Assembly: GCA_030035585.1 (NCBI GenBank)
Contig: CM057468.1
Coordinates: 55,114,145-55,178,144 of the forward strand
Direction of reading: 5' to 3'
Length of the DNA stretch: 64,000 nt
Origin: Dugong dugon
Lineage: Eukaryota; Chordata; Mammalia; Sirenia; Dugongidae
Shown: positions 43,361-54,137 of the stretch, piece by piece
How the letters are laid out: each line of letters opens with the position of its first letter
Numbering within the stretch: position 1 is the first letter of the stretch
Position numbers and translations under genes: made by a program
The notes under the pieces: generated by a model
Seen by the model: only the letters and a program-made list of their open reading frames with translations
The model's database searches: none
Told to the model about the DNA's origin: nothing

Positions 43361-44544
43361 TATTTTCAAAGTTTTTCTATTACAGCAACATTGGAAAACT
43401 AACTCTCCCAAACATTTGAGGAATTGTTGGCAACACTACCTAGATCCTCAAACCATGCTCAGACTTTGCTGTTAATTATTTCTACCATGCTATAGCTTAA
43501 ACCATGTATAATTAAAAAAAAAAAATTCATATCAACTGTATGTGCAAGTCAATTGTTTGGAACAAGAATGCAATTTCCCAAAGATAAAATGTTTGAAATT
43601 GTGGTTAGGCTTTTAGACCACCCCACAAAAGTCTCAACATTTAGGGACATGGAAACACAATGCTAATAGAAGTCACTAGATCCTAATCATTTGTTAGTTC
43701 TCTGGATTTACAGCAGCGGAGTTTCCTTTCTAGGGCAATCTCCATTGAAGCACTCTGAGCAGTGCCCAGTTGGGAGAGGAAGAAGGGAAGGGGATTACAG
43801 AGAGAGACTCTCACCCAATGGGTCATTTCATTAGAGAGGGGAGGTCTGCATTTTCATTCTTGTGGAACAATCCCTTAACAGTATTTAGCATAGATTTTTC
43901 TTAGAGATAATAGTCATAGTCATTGCTACAGTTTTTAATTGTTAAATAGTATGACTCTTCAGGTCATTAGTGTATTCAGACAGTGGTCTACCAAATCCAA
44001 AAAAAGAAAAAGAGAGAGAGACATTTGGTACAGAAAGTTTCTCCGGAAATCACTTTCCAATCCAGTATTTCTCTGATACTCCCACATTCTCAGTGATGTT
44101 GGAAAAATTTGCCCAGGGAAAGACCAATAGGCAATCAATATCAGCAGCATGAATATGAAAGGGAATTGTGTGGTAACACCACAAACTATCCTCTTAAGGC
44201 CCTTAAATTGACCAGAAATCTTTTATGTCATGTGGTTTACCTTTTGGAAATACAAACAAATATATCCAAATGAGTCCCAGAGTTCTTTCACATTTCAGAA
44301 CTTTTACTTTCATCTACCCACCGGTGAAAATGAAAGGGACTTTTCTCTGTTTAATTTTTTTCTTAGGAACCCTGAAACATTTCCCTAAAATTTTTTTTGG
44401 TCTTTAAATACTTTCTGAAAATTTCTTTTTTCCCTTTTACTATATGATTCCTTGTAACCACTTATACAAAGCACCCATTTTAAAATATGCAGAATCATAG
44501 TTTCCAGAGTGTTGCAACATTGATGATTGTATTAAATGTAATCA
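43361..44544. other. Unassigned DNA
   Basis: About 1.2 kb without a recognised gene or repeat. An A10 run lies near 43515. Confidence 0.4.
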
Positions 44545-44700
44545 TGGTGAAGTGGAAAGAACAATGGACCAAGAGCACAGAGACCCAGGCTCTAGCTCAG
44601 CTCATCCACTGAGAAGATTCACTGAAGTACTTTAAGTCCCAGTTTGTTGCAGTGCCTCATACATTGCAGGCGCACGATAAATAGATGTTATATGCATTTG
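44545..44700 (+). mobile_element. MIR with internal deletion
   Basis: TGGTGAAGTGGAAAGAACAA, GACCCAGGCTCTAGCTCAGC, then directly CAGTGCCTCATACATTGCAG and GCACGATAAATAGATG. The central core of MIR appears shortened. Confidence 0.55.
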
Positions 44701-45162
44701 CAAAATAAAGGGTATCTTACACTTGAAAAATTCTAAGTAACCTTTCAATGTTAGGTATCTTTTTATTCTGCTTACTATCTTTCTAATCACTTTCATGATA
44801 CCACTTTCCACTTTCCACAATTCACATTCCACGAACCACTTTCATGGTTCAGGCGTCATTAAAATCTCAGCCAGCAGGACCTTTCACAGATATTAGTAAA
44901 TTATTATTCTTCTGCAATAACGGATGGATTAGGAGCAAATCTATCATCTTCTGTAAATACATTTCTTATAATAGCAACAAAATTCACACTCTATGTGGCT
45001 CCAAGAAGTTAATGATTTAAAGTGTTAAGGAAAGTTCAAGTAATTTAATTACACACAGTAATTGATGTGAATAATATCTATCTGATTTTAACCTCAAACA
45101 TTTACTGTTTAATCTTTTCTTATGTATGTTGAAATTCTTTTAGTCATGGTCTTTATGAAAAG
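44701..45162. other. Unassigned DNA
   Basis: No gene. A CCACTTTC word recurs several times at 44800-44845 (CCACTTTCCACTTTCCAC, CCACTTTC). Confidence 0.4.
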
Positions 45163-45175
45163 TCTGATTGATTAC

Positions 45176-45387
45176 CCAGAACCATACCAAACCCACTGCC
45201 ATCAAGTTGATTCCGAATCACAGTAACCCTATAGGACAGAGTAGAACTGCCCAATAGAGTTTCCAAGACTGTAAATCTTTAAGGAAGCAGATTGCAACAT
45301 CCTTCTCCCATGGAGTGGCTGGTAGGTTTCAACCGCCTACCTTTTGGTTGGCAGCCGAGGGCTTAAGCACTGTGCACCAGGGCTCCT
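45176..45387 (-). mobile_element. AfroSINE-type SINE with 13-nt target duplication
   Basis: A minus-strand copy: ACCAAACCCACTGCCATCAA, GGACAGAGTAGAACTGCCCA, GGCAGCCGAGGGCTTAAGCA, GTGCACCAGGGCTCC. TCTGATTGATTAC (45163-45175) and TCTGATTGCTTAC (45388-45400) flank it with one difference. Confidence 0.9.
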
Positions 45388-45400
45388 TCTGATTGCTTAC

Positions 45401-46132
45401 ACGTGGACCTTAAACATAAGTTTCAATTTAAAAAATGTAAAATTACCATGGCTTTTTCCAGTATCAAGACACTGATTACTTAATACTGGGATGCAAATTT
45501 TGCCCTTTAAGTGAGAAGAAACACATATTTGTTGAACAGCTTTTAAAATTGCATCAGAGGAAACTTATTAGCTTAGAAGAGTTAATATATGACTAAATTG
45601 AGAAAAATTATTTTCTTTTTCTGTCAGTGTTAGTCCTTAGGATGACTGCATAAAATTATCAGCTTGAAATTTGGACAACATGTTGCCTTATATATGGGGC
45701 TAGTTAAATTCATTTCCCAGAAATTCAGTAAAATCTGCAAGTCCGTATTTATTTAAATTCTGACATTGGCAATTCACTCAGAAGTTTCTCCGGAATCACG
45801 AGTGGGGAAATCACTGACAGTTTCCCAGTTGATTGCTCTTTTTCAGCACTGGCCATCTGGGTATGTGTCTAGTCACTACCCTAAATATCATGTAAGAAGA
45901 ATGTCCGTGAGATATAATTGGGAAAAAATGAGCAGCTATGCCTCTTTTGTTAGTGAGATTATCACTAACAATCTTATTAACAAGTGCATCTTGGCCAAAA
46001 TCTCATTTATTCCTAAAAAGAAATTCTTTAGAAATTTCTCTAGTGATAAGAATCACTTTCTTTTGAACAATTTTAAACAAGTATATAAATTTTATTTTCA
46101 CTAAAATGTAATATATAAAAGGAATGTAATAT
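45401..46132. other. Unassigned DNA with a 112-codon open frame
   Basis: The plus frame 45766-46104 is Lys, Ser and Phe rich and has no domain I recognise. It ends in AT-rich sequence. I regard it as chance. Confidence 0.35.
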
Positions 46133-46739
46133 CTCACCATTCAATCATTCATTCAAACTAGAATTATCAAACATACACTGTATCCCAGACATCATGTTAG
46201 AAGCCGGGAAAATAATAAAATGAAAGAAAATCTAGCATATGCCGTTTCCTCATGGAACTTACCTGAACAACAAACACGAATTTTTTACAAGAATTATCAT
46301 GGAATTGACAGTTTTACCTAGGTACTCTAGGGAAGAGTTGTCTTTGGATGGTATGAACTGAAGTGAAGGAGGGGAGGAGAGTATTCCAGTTAGAAGGAAT
46401 GTGCAAAGACTCATTTGTGGAGAAAGCTTGGAAAATTCAAGGGACTAAAAGGAGTCCCCTCTGCCTGGAGCAGAATGAACTGTTGATAGTGATGCACAGT
46501 GTTATGAGAGTGTAGAGATAGAAAGGGACTCAAGAGACCATGAAAGGCCTTGTAGAACAACCAGGGATTTTAGCTTTACCCCGAGAGCAAGAGAAAGCTA
46601 TTTAAGAATTTTAAGGTGGGGGGCGCTGCATTTGCATTTTTGAAAGACCACTCTGATTTCAGTGTAAAGAATGGGTTAAAGAGCTTCAAAAGTGGAAATA
46701 TAAGGAGAGAGACCAATTAGCCTGTTAGTATTCCAGGCA

Positions 46740-46949
46740 GGAGTCCCTGGGTTGTGCAAACGGTGAATGCACGCAGCTACTAACAGAAAGGGTGGAGGTC
46801 AGAGTTCTCCCAGAGGCACCTCAGAAAAAAGACCTGGCAAAGTACTTCTGAAAAACTAGCCATTGAAAACTCTGTGGAGCACATTTCTACTTTGACACAC
46901 ATGGTGTCACCATTAGTCAGGGTTGACTCAACAGCCACTGGTTGTGGTG
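46740..46949 (+). mobile_element. AfroSINE-type SINE with 13-nt target duplication
   Basis: A plus-strand copy inside L2: GGAGTCCCTGGGTTGTGC, GACCTGGCAAAGTACTTCTG, CATTGAAAACTCTGTGGAGC, GTTGACTCAACAGCCACTGG. AGTATTCCAGGCA (46727-46739) and AGTATTCCAGACA (46950-46962) flank it. Confidence 0.9.
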
Positions 46950-46983
46950 AGTATTCCAGACAAGGGACAGAGGTGGTTTGAAA

Positions 46984-47383
46984 TACACTCACTCCTCACT
47001 TGTCGACGATCTTGTTTGCCAACATTTCACAGTTACAACAATAGCGAAAAATCTACTCTCCAACTATTTTGCACATTATTAAAGTACATCTGGAAGTAAT
47101 GAATGCCAAGGTGAGAGATGAGAGTAATGCTGGTTGTGATGGTTAAGGTTATGTGTCAACTTGGTTGGACCATGGTTCTCAGTGGTTTAGCAGTTATGTA
47201 ATGATGTAATTTGGCAGTTATGTAATGATGTAATGTAATGGTGTAATTTTGCAATTGTGTAAAGATGTAGTCATCCTCCATTTTGTGATCTGATGTCATC
47301 CTCCATTTTCACATAATGCCAATTTTTGCATAATGACCTGGTCTTTGGAACCTAACCATGTCAATAAGTGAGAAGTGAGTGTA
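46984..47383. mobile_element. Tc1/mariner-like MITE with 24-bp inverted ends
   Basis: The terminal inverted repeats 46984-47007 and 47360-47383 match at 21 of 24 positions (shared words TACACTCACT and CTCACTT). Both ends carry the TA dinucleotide expected from Tc1/mariner insertion. The left interior has AAAAATCTACTCTCCAAC. The right interior has TTTTTGCATAATGACCTGG. There is no coding region. It sits within L2 and has an LTR-like insert at 47131-47313. A Tigger-type non-autonomous element is my best guess. Confidence 0.7.
47131..47313 (+). mobile_element. Short MLT2/ERVL-like LTR insert
   Basis: It begins TGGTTGTGATGGTTAAGG, TTATGTGTCAACTTGG and ends CCATTTTCACA, so TG...CA ends. A direct repeat TAATGC flanks it (47125-47130 and 47314-47319). 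The start resembles MLT2-type (ERVL) LTRs, but at 183 bp it is much shorter. The centre is a local tandem array of GCAGTTATGTAATGATGTAA-like units (about 47190-47270). Confidence 0.6.
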
Positions 47384-48720
47384 GTATAGTGACAGAGAAC
47401 ACAGAAAAAGGAAAATAGAATGAGATCTATTCAGGAAGTAAACCTGATAGATTTAGATATAGAGGGTGAGAGATGCTGGTATCAAAGTATTTCCTGGAGT
47501 TTTGACTTTCAAGACTGAATGACTCTTGGTGCCATTCCCTGAGGTAGGAAATACAGGAAAAGAAACCATTTGGGGATAAATTCTTGAGCTTAAATTTGGA
47601 TTGAAATGCAGAGATAGAACTGAGAATGAGTGGGGAACAGAATGTCTGGGTTTGGAACTCAGAGGAGATGCCTGATTTAAAATCATTAATGCATAGAAGT
47701 TAATAGGAACAATGGCAAGGATGATATTGCCCAGGAAAGAGATGAGATGGTAGGACAGGTTGCGTAGAGGAGAACAAGCCTGTAAAGTAAAGAAAAAGAG
47801 CATCTAGAAAGAGAGGAGAAGCATCAAGAATGTGGTCACTCAGACACTAAGGAAGAGTAAGTTCCAAGAAGGGATTAGTGAACTACACCGTAGGAACCAC
47901 ATCCAGCTCATCAGAGTTTTCCAGTTCTGTGCCTCCAGGAACATGGTTCATGACTACATGGCACCATCTACTTCTTGGCCCATTGTGGACGGGCATGACC
48001 ATGTATTTAGTTTTGGCTGAAGAGTTATGAGTGAAAAAGATGTATGTCAGTTCTGAACACAACATATAATTGCCCATCTGAAGTCTACCAAAATTCTATC
48101 CATACGAGGAGAAGAGGCAAGGTTCAAAATGGAGGTTGTACTAAAGGCCTAATTCCCTGAGTGGTTTAGGTGAACAGACTCCTCCTACTCACCCTCAGTG
48201 GGCAGGTAGAGTGAGTAAGAAAGCAAACTTTGTTGCTGTGAGCCTAAGATTTTTTAGTCATTTTTCTTTTTCTTTTTTTTTTAACTGAAGTATAACTTAG
48301 ACCACCCTGACTGATGAAAATATCTAACTCTGTGGAGAGATCAAGAAATATGAAGATTAAAAATATAAATAACACAGTAGATTTTCAGAAATAGATTTAG
48401 AAAAATGGCCATAAGGGGAGTTTGATGGAGGCATATGTCAGATTAAATGGGTTGAGGACTGAGAAGAAGGTAAGGGAACTGATAGCAAGTATAGATGGAG
48501 AGACTCTATCAAAAAGCTTATCTGTGAAGGGGCAAAGGTTATCATGGTTGTTTGAGAGAGATATGAAAGTTTGTTGTTTTTATAAGATGGGAGTGACTTA
48601 CTTGAGTGATGTGTGGATAAAAAGGATTCAGATGAGAGGAAGTGGTAAAGTATACAAAAGAAAAAAAAAAGAGCTAACTGATGGGGAACATTTTTTGAAA
48701 AGTCAGGAGGGACACGCCTG

Positions 48721-49139
48721 GAGAACTGCTAACAGGAAAATTTTGACTAACAAATAGTTCTTGAATCTTCATAAGGAGAATAATTTATTGGAACAGAAGA
48801 CCAAAATAAATAAATACAAATATACAATGAGTAAACATGATACAATGATGAAGCCTTTATTATATTTAATTTACCTCTTTCTTCCTTTTTGGTTCCAATG
48901 CCATCTGCAAAGAAGAGAAAAGCTCTTACTCGATTCCCTCCAGGATGAGACTTCTGTGCATTTAAAAGCAGTTTTAGGTAAAACTCTAAGTAATCAACTT
49001 TTATCTTGGCTGCAAGATTCAGGGTGTGTTGAAAGAATATGAAAAAAAAAGTGAGGGAGCACAGGAACTCACCATGGCATTTGTACAATCAGAAAGAATT
49101 CAAACATTGTTTGGGATAAATCTCTAGGATACGTCCATT
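48721..49139. other. Unassigned AT-rich DNA
   Basis: No gene or recognised repeat. Open frames on both strands at 48747-49088 overlap and lack motifs. Confidence 0.35.
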
Positions 49140-49266
49140 AAAATGCTGGCTTCATGAAGGCATGGATTTGTGTGTTTTGTTCAGTGCAATACCTCTAGGC
49201 TTCTCGAACAGTGCTTGGCACATAATAGGCACTCAAAAAATATTCGCTAAATGAAATGAATGATAG
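49140..49266 (+). mobile_element. L2 3' end
   Basis: TTCATGAAGGCATGGATTTG, GTGTTTTGTTCAGTGCAATA, CAGTGCTTGGCACATAATAG, GCACTCAAAAAATATTCGCT and TGAAATGAATGA tail. Confidence 0.8.
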
Positions 49267-49290
49267 CTCACCATGCCTTGCTCTTAAAAT

Positions 49291-49486
49291 GGGAGTCCCT
49301 GAGTGGAGCAAACAGTTAGGCACTCAACTACTAGCCAAAAGGTTGGTGGGCACCTTGGTAGACAGGCCTGGTGGCCTGCTTCTGAAAGATCACAGCCTTG
49401 AAAGCCTTATGGAGTGGTTTTCTTTTGCACACATCAGGTTGGTGTGAGTTGAAATTCACTTGACAGCAGCTAACAACAACAACAGC
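49291..49486 (+). mobile_element. AfroSINE-type SINE with AAC tail
   Basis: A plus-strand copy: GGGAGTCCCTGAGTGGAGC, CAAAAGGTTGGTGGGC, CAGGCCTGGTGGCCTGCTTC, GATCACAGCCTTGAAAGCC. It ends CTTGACAGCAGCTAACAACA, the same type of tail as the RTE LINE. Confidence 0.88.
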
Positions 49487-49906
49487 AATACTTCTTAATC
49501 TTGTGATTCTGTCATTCCTGTGACTAGCCTTTCCCTTATTCTGCTCCTTTCTCTGTCTTTTTTATTGCCACTGGCAATCGCCAACCCTCCACCCTGCTGC
49601 TCTCTACTCCCACGGTCTCTGCATATTATTCAAGCTTTTGACTAGTTTGTGGGTTCTGCTTTCCGCCTTGTCAAGGTGTTTATCTTGGTTTTGCAACACT
49701 CCACAACCTGTGACTCTATTTGAAGTCTTTCGTTCACATGCTATAAGAGAGAGAATTTAATTGGCTAGTTAGCTGGTTACTACCCAATACAAAAATATCC
49801 TGACAGGGCATAGTTCTCATGTTAGGCTACCTCATAGATCACTATTAAGCTGTGTGGCTTTCAAATTTGCCCACAGTAAGATAAAAAAAATTTACATTAG
49901 ACCCAG
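49487..49906. other. Unassigned DNA
   Basis: No gene. Pyrimidine-rich region (49540-49640) without a recognised family. Confidence 0.35.
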
Positions 49907-49931
49907 CACACACACACACAAACACACACAT
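49907..49931. repeat. (CA)n tract
   Basis: Two short CA runs separated by AA. Confidence 0.85.
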
Positions 49932-49991
49932 TCACATATACAACTGAAATGAACATTTCATGAAATAAGATTGACCCTCTCTAGTTCGATG

Positions 49992-50080
49992 CATTCTATT
50001 CTATTCCATTCCATTCTATTCTATTTGTTCAGTTCCATTCCATTCCATTTCATTTTATTCTCATTCATTCTATTTCACTT
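49992..50080. repeat. ATTCC/ATTCT pentanucleotide tract
   Basis: About 90 bp of degenerate CATTC/TATTC/CATTT units in roughly 5-nt register. It resembles the (ATTCC)n simple satellite motif, but it is too short and diverged to be satellite DNA. Confidence 0.85.
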
Positions 50081-50692
50081 AAAATGTTGATAAATTAATT
50101 CATGACCCACAAACAGGTCAAACATGCGGTGTGAAAATCTCAGGTCTATGTCCCAATGACTAAGTTTGGTTTGGGCTTCAATTTCAGTCTCATCATCTGT
50201 GGTCAGTCAAGGCAATAGAGCATATGTTGCAAGGCAGAGAAATCTGTGGCTAGGTTTCTTCATGAGAAGGGACCTGTGGGTGTTAGTGGCACTTTGGACC
50301 ATCTCTCTGATATAAGCAAACTCCTATTCCTCCATTTAGCCTCCCTTGTCCTTTTCCCATTCGGCCTGTGTCATAAACTAAGCCCTGCTGAAATGTTGGT
50401 TGATGCATCCTTGCAATAGGAACCCCTCTAAGTAGTATTTCCCTCTTAAGATAGTGTTCTTGAGAGCAAACCACTTTCAGAACTGAATCATGGCTCTTTC
50501 ATACTGGAATAATGGATGACAGGCCAGAGGCAGGTGATGTTTTGGGAATCCAGAGAAAATTTTATCTCTTTAAATCATACATCTTCTTCTAACACTGATC
50601 TTAAGTGAAAATCAAAAAGATTTTCTCTCAATTGCAACTGAGTGTCCATCTATAACCCTAGAATGCTGTATAAAGAAGTTTCTGAGGAGGTA
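50081..50692. other. Unassigned DNA
   Basis: No gene or recognised repeat. Confidence 0.35.
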
Positions 50693-51172
50693 ATATGGTA
50701 TGGTAGGCAGAATAATGGCTTTTCAAAGATGTGCATGCTCTAATCCCTGGAATTTGTGAATATTTTATTTTTTGTGTGGTAAAAGGACATTGAAGATGTG
50801 ATTAAGAGTCCAGACGTTGATATGGGGAGATTAGTCTGGATCATCTAGTGAGATTAATCTAATCACGTAAGTCCTTAAAAGCAGAAAGGCTTTCTCAGCT
50901 GTAGTCTGTGAGAAAGAGAGAGATGTGAGGCAACTCAACCTACTGTTGCTGGCTGGATGGAGAAAGGCGACCAAAGCCAAGGAATCAAAGTGAGCTCTAG
51001 AAGCTGGAAAAGGCAAGAAAATGGATTCTTCCTTAAAGCCTCTAGAAAGGCATGTAGCCCATTGAGACCTGTGTCAGCCTTATAAACTATAGAACTATAA
51101 GATAGTAAATCTGTGTGATGTAAGCCAGTGAGTTTGTGGCATCTGTTATGGTAGTAATAGAGAACTAACACA
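50693..51172 (+). mobile_element. MLT1-type MaLR solo LTR
   Basis: GGTAGGCAGAATAATGGC at the start, GACATTGAAGATGTGATTAA, GATTAATCTAATCACGTAAG, CTGTGTGATGTAAGCCAGTG near the end and GAGAACTAACACA at the 3' end. Order and length fit MLT1 LTRs. The relation between the GGCAGAATAATGG start and the subtype is from memory. Confidence 0.85.
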
Positions 51173-51464
51173 GCCAAGATCAACTGTTAGCACCAGCAGA
51201 ATGTGTGGAAATATGAGCAGCCAGCACCATACAGGCTCTGCTGTTCCAGTTGGGAATTCCTGAAGGGTATTGGATGGGCGATTTAAGGTGCTCTTCTTCT
51301 TCTCTGACAGAGAACACAGGAGTTTTGTCCCTTGTAGGTGATTCTACCTGTGTCTCTATGGAGCTCAAGCTCTTAACCATAAGTTAGAAAATAGAGCTCA
51401 CAATGGTTAAATACTAATTAGGACCTTACAATATAAAAGGAAATATTCCCAGGATATGAAATAT
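51173..51464. other. Unassigned DNA
   Basis: No gene or repeat recognised. Confidence 0.35.
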
Positions 51465-51479
51465 CCTGCTCCTTTTTAA

Positions 51480-52198
51480 AATTTTTTAAAATTTTTTCCC
51501 ATACAAAAATTTATGCATACATTGTTATGTGACTCTAATTGCTCTCCCCATACTGTGACAGCACACTCTTCCCTTCCACCCCTGATTGCCCATGTCCGCT
51601 CGACCAGCTCCTAACCCTCTCTGCCTTCCCATCTCACCTCTGGACAGAAGCTGCCCATTTAGTCTCTTGTATCTACTTGAGCTAAGAGACACATTCCTCA
51701 GGAGTATCACTTTATGTCCCACAGTCCAGTCCAATCTTTGTCTGAAGAGTTGGCCTCAGAAATTGTTTTAGTTCTGGGCTGCTAGAGAATCCAGGGGACA
51801 TGCTTTCTGGGGTTCCTCCAGTCTCAGTCAGACCATTAAGTCTGGTATTCTCACTAGAATTTGAGTTCTGCACCCCACCTTTCTCCTGCTCCATCCAGGA
51901 CTCTGTTTTGTTCCTTGCTAGGGTGATTGTTGGTGGTAGCCGGGCATAATGTAGTTCTTCTGGTCTCAGGCTGACGAAGCCTCTAGTTTATGTTGCCGTT
52001 TCTGTCTCTTGGGCTAATACTTTCCTTGTGTCTTTTGTGTTCTTCATTCTCCTTTACTCTAGGTGGTTGGGACCAATTGATGCATCTTAGATGGCCACTT
52101 GCAAGCTTTTGAGACCCCAGACGCCACTTACCAAAGTAGGACGTGGAACATTTTCTTAATAAGCTTTGTTATGCCAATTGACCTAGATGCCCCCTGAA
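51480..52198 (-). mobile_element. Afrotherian L1 3' UTR with target duplication
   Basis: Antisense L1 3' end lacking the first tail-proximal segment: TTCCCATACAAAAATTTATG, CATACTGTGACAGCACAC, GGGGTTCCTCCAGTCTCAGT, GATGGCCACTTGCAAGCTTT, TGAGACCCCAGACGCCACTT, GACCTAGATGCCCCCTG. CCTGCTCCTTTTTAA (51465) and CCTGCTACTTTTTTT (52199) flank it. The TTTTAA target fits L1 endonuclease preference. Confidence 0.8.
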
Positions 52199-52214
52199 CC
52201 TGCTACTTTTTTTA

Positions 52215-52618
52215 ACAGAGACTCAAGTTGACAGAAAAATTGAAATACTCCTGAAAAATTCCATTGGTGATGTCCACAGCACAATGCAATATGTGAATGG
52301 ATGTTAACATTAAATAGTTTTGTGTATTCGTGTGCAAAATTAAAAATGCTCAATAAAAATATATACATAATGAAGCATACTATCTAAACTATTTTGGCAG
52401 ATGAATTAGGAACATCTATCACCCGTCTGTCTTGGCTTGCAGATCATGAGATTTAAAAAATACCATTAAAAGTTGATATCCCATTCTCAATGAATTTACT
52501 ATCTAGTATACCAGAAACTCAGAGTAAACTCTTCACCCCCTTAAACCCCAAAGTGGATCAGGTAACATACATGCTTGTCTACACATACACATTTGTTAAT
52601 GAAACACACAAAATCACT
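52215..52618. other. Unassigned AT-rich DNA
   Basis: No gene or recognised repeat. Confidence 0.35.
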
Positions 52619-52629
52619 ATTTTAATCAA

Positions 52630-52790
52630 CCAAAACCAAACCCTTTCCATCGAGTCAATTCTGACTCATAGCGACCCTATAAGACAGAGTAGAACTGTCC
52701 CATAGGATTTCCAAGGTGTGGCTGGTGGATTTGAACTGCCAACCTTTTGGTTAGCAGCTGAGCTCTTAAACCCTACAGCACCAGGGGTCC
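52630..52790 (-). mobile_element. AfroSINE-type SINE with 11-bp target duplication
   Basis: A minus-strand copy: CCAAAACCAAACCCTTTCCA, AGACAGAGTAGAACTGTCCC, GGTTAGCAGCTGAGC, CCTACAGCACCAGGGGTCC. The perfect direct repeat ATTTTAATCAA flanks it at 52619-52629 and 52791-52801. Confidence 0.93.
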
Positions 52791-52801
52791 ATTTTAATCA
52801 A

Positions 52802-53699
52802 AAGAGATGAAATTCTATACATTCTTAGGACCTAGTGACAAAAATATGCTTTGGAAATTTTCTAGAAAATCATGTAAGCTCCCAGGAAGTTGATGTGAAG
52901 ACAGCTAAAGATTTTTCCAAGGTGTGATCTTGGTATGGAAGTGGCAATTGTATCAATAAAAATATAGAGAAGCCAACAAACGGACAACTCTATAGGCTAT
53001 GATTGTGAGACAAGTAATTCATAGGCATTCCAGGGAAAACTGTCCAGAGTGTTCTCTGTTGTTGATTAGCAGCAAAAGGGCAGAATTGAAACATCTTATG
53101 ATTATGTGAAGAACTGGCACATATTTCTGTGCGTGTCATCCTGAAAGCAACAAATGAAAGAAAACAGTGATGAACTTCTAAACTGCAGCTTTGATGGGCA
53201 TCAATTTATGGATGGTTCATTTATGGCTGAGTAAGGAGCCAGATAGACGTAATGAAGGAAAATATGAAATTGTAGGAACAACCTAGTTTACTTTCTTAAT
53301 CTAGGGAAATAATATCAAACTCACCTAAATTAACTCTGGTCCTAACATTTTACTATAATTTGAGCTATTCACAGAAATTAACTGGTAAATGACACAATTA
53401 TTAACTGTTTTTGGAAAGTTACAGTGTGATCATGACTCAAGGACAAAGTGACCCAGAAAATGAATGTCATAGGCAGCCCAGGGTCTGAGTGTCAATACAT
53501 ACTGAAACAGGACAGAGGGAAAACTTCAAGGGGAACTTTCTTCTAAGCTTGCAAATGTGGACTTTCTCTTTCCAAGATAGCCTCATACTGAGAAAGTCAG
53601 TCTGAGCATGTGGGGAATATGGCTCTTTCCTAGCATTGGTAGATTTTGTACTATAGGGGCCAAACAGAGTGATATTTAACATAGGTCATTGAAGGATAC
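52802..53699. other. Unassigned AT-rich DNA
   Basis: No gene or recognised repeat. Confidence 0.4.
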
Positions 53700-53770
53700 A
53701 AAAAAAAACAAAACAAAACAAAACAAAAAAAACACTCTTTTGATTATTAAGTAACAGTAACAGTAACAGT
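53700..53770. repeat. (AAAAC)n and AGTAAC repeats
   Basis: A-rich run with four AAAAC units (53700-53733), then three AGTAAC units at about 53750-53769. Confidence 0.85.
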
Positions 53771-54004
53771 GGGTGTATTTAAACTACTTTTTGTGTATTA
53801 TTTTTCCCTCTGGATGCAGAAAATCACTAGATCTTTTCCCTACTGGATACAGAGAGGAGGTAAAATCTTAAATTCTAAACCAGCTGCAGGATTAGAAGAA
53901 AAAAGTACCTCTGCATTAATAAGCAACCTGAGAGCTTCCATGTGGTCAGAGAATTTTTAAGAGAAGGAACTGTAAGCAAGTCTTCCTCATTTTACTGGTA
54001 AGTT

Positions 54005-54137
54005 CAATTTAGGTCAACAAATATGTACTATAGTCATGGACGGCTGAGTCTTTGGATATTGTGAGATAAATAAGATCCAGTCCTTGATCTAATAGAGTCT
54101 AAATATAGTAGAGTGGGTGGTAGAGCAGTGGGTGAAA
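54005..54137 (-). mobile_element. L2 fragment, antisense
   Basis: GGTCAACAAATATGTACTAT, GAGATAAATAAGATCCAGTC, CTTGATCTAATAGAGTCTAA follow the antisense L2 3' order. Confidence 0.55.

Larger units (their letters stand above)
46133..48720 (-). mobile_element. Long L2, antisense, host to several insertions
   Basis: It starts at an antisense tail TTCAATCATTCATTCAAAC. The antisense L2 order then follows: TTCCTCATGGAACTTACCTG, GGAGAGTATTCCAGTTAGAA, CATGAAAGGCCTTGTAGAAC, TTTGAAAGACCACTCTGATT, GGGTTTGGAACTCAGAGGAG, GAGACTCTATCAAAAAGCTT. A SINE (46740-46949) and a MITE (46984-47383) interrupt it. The 111-codon frame at 48422-48757 lies inside this antisense L2 and is not a gene. Confidence 0.65.

Noticed and set aside
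45766-46104. Possible endogenous viral or cellular 112-codon gene
   Set aside because: The composition is Lys/Phe/Ser rich in AT-rich DNA, with no domain recognised and no flanking signals.
47453-48757. Open frames of 111-116 codons
   Set aside because: They fall inside an antisense L2, where purine-rich sequence leaves long frames without coding meaning.
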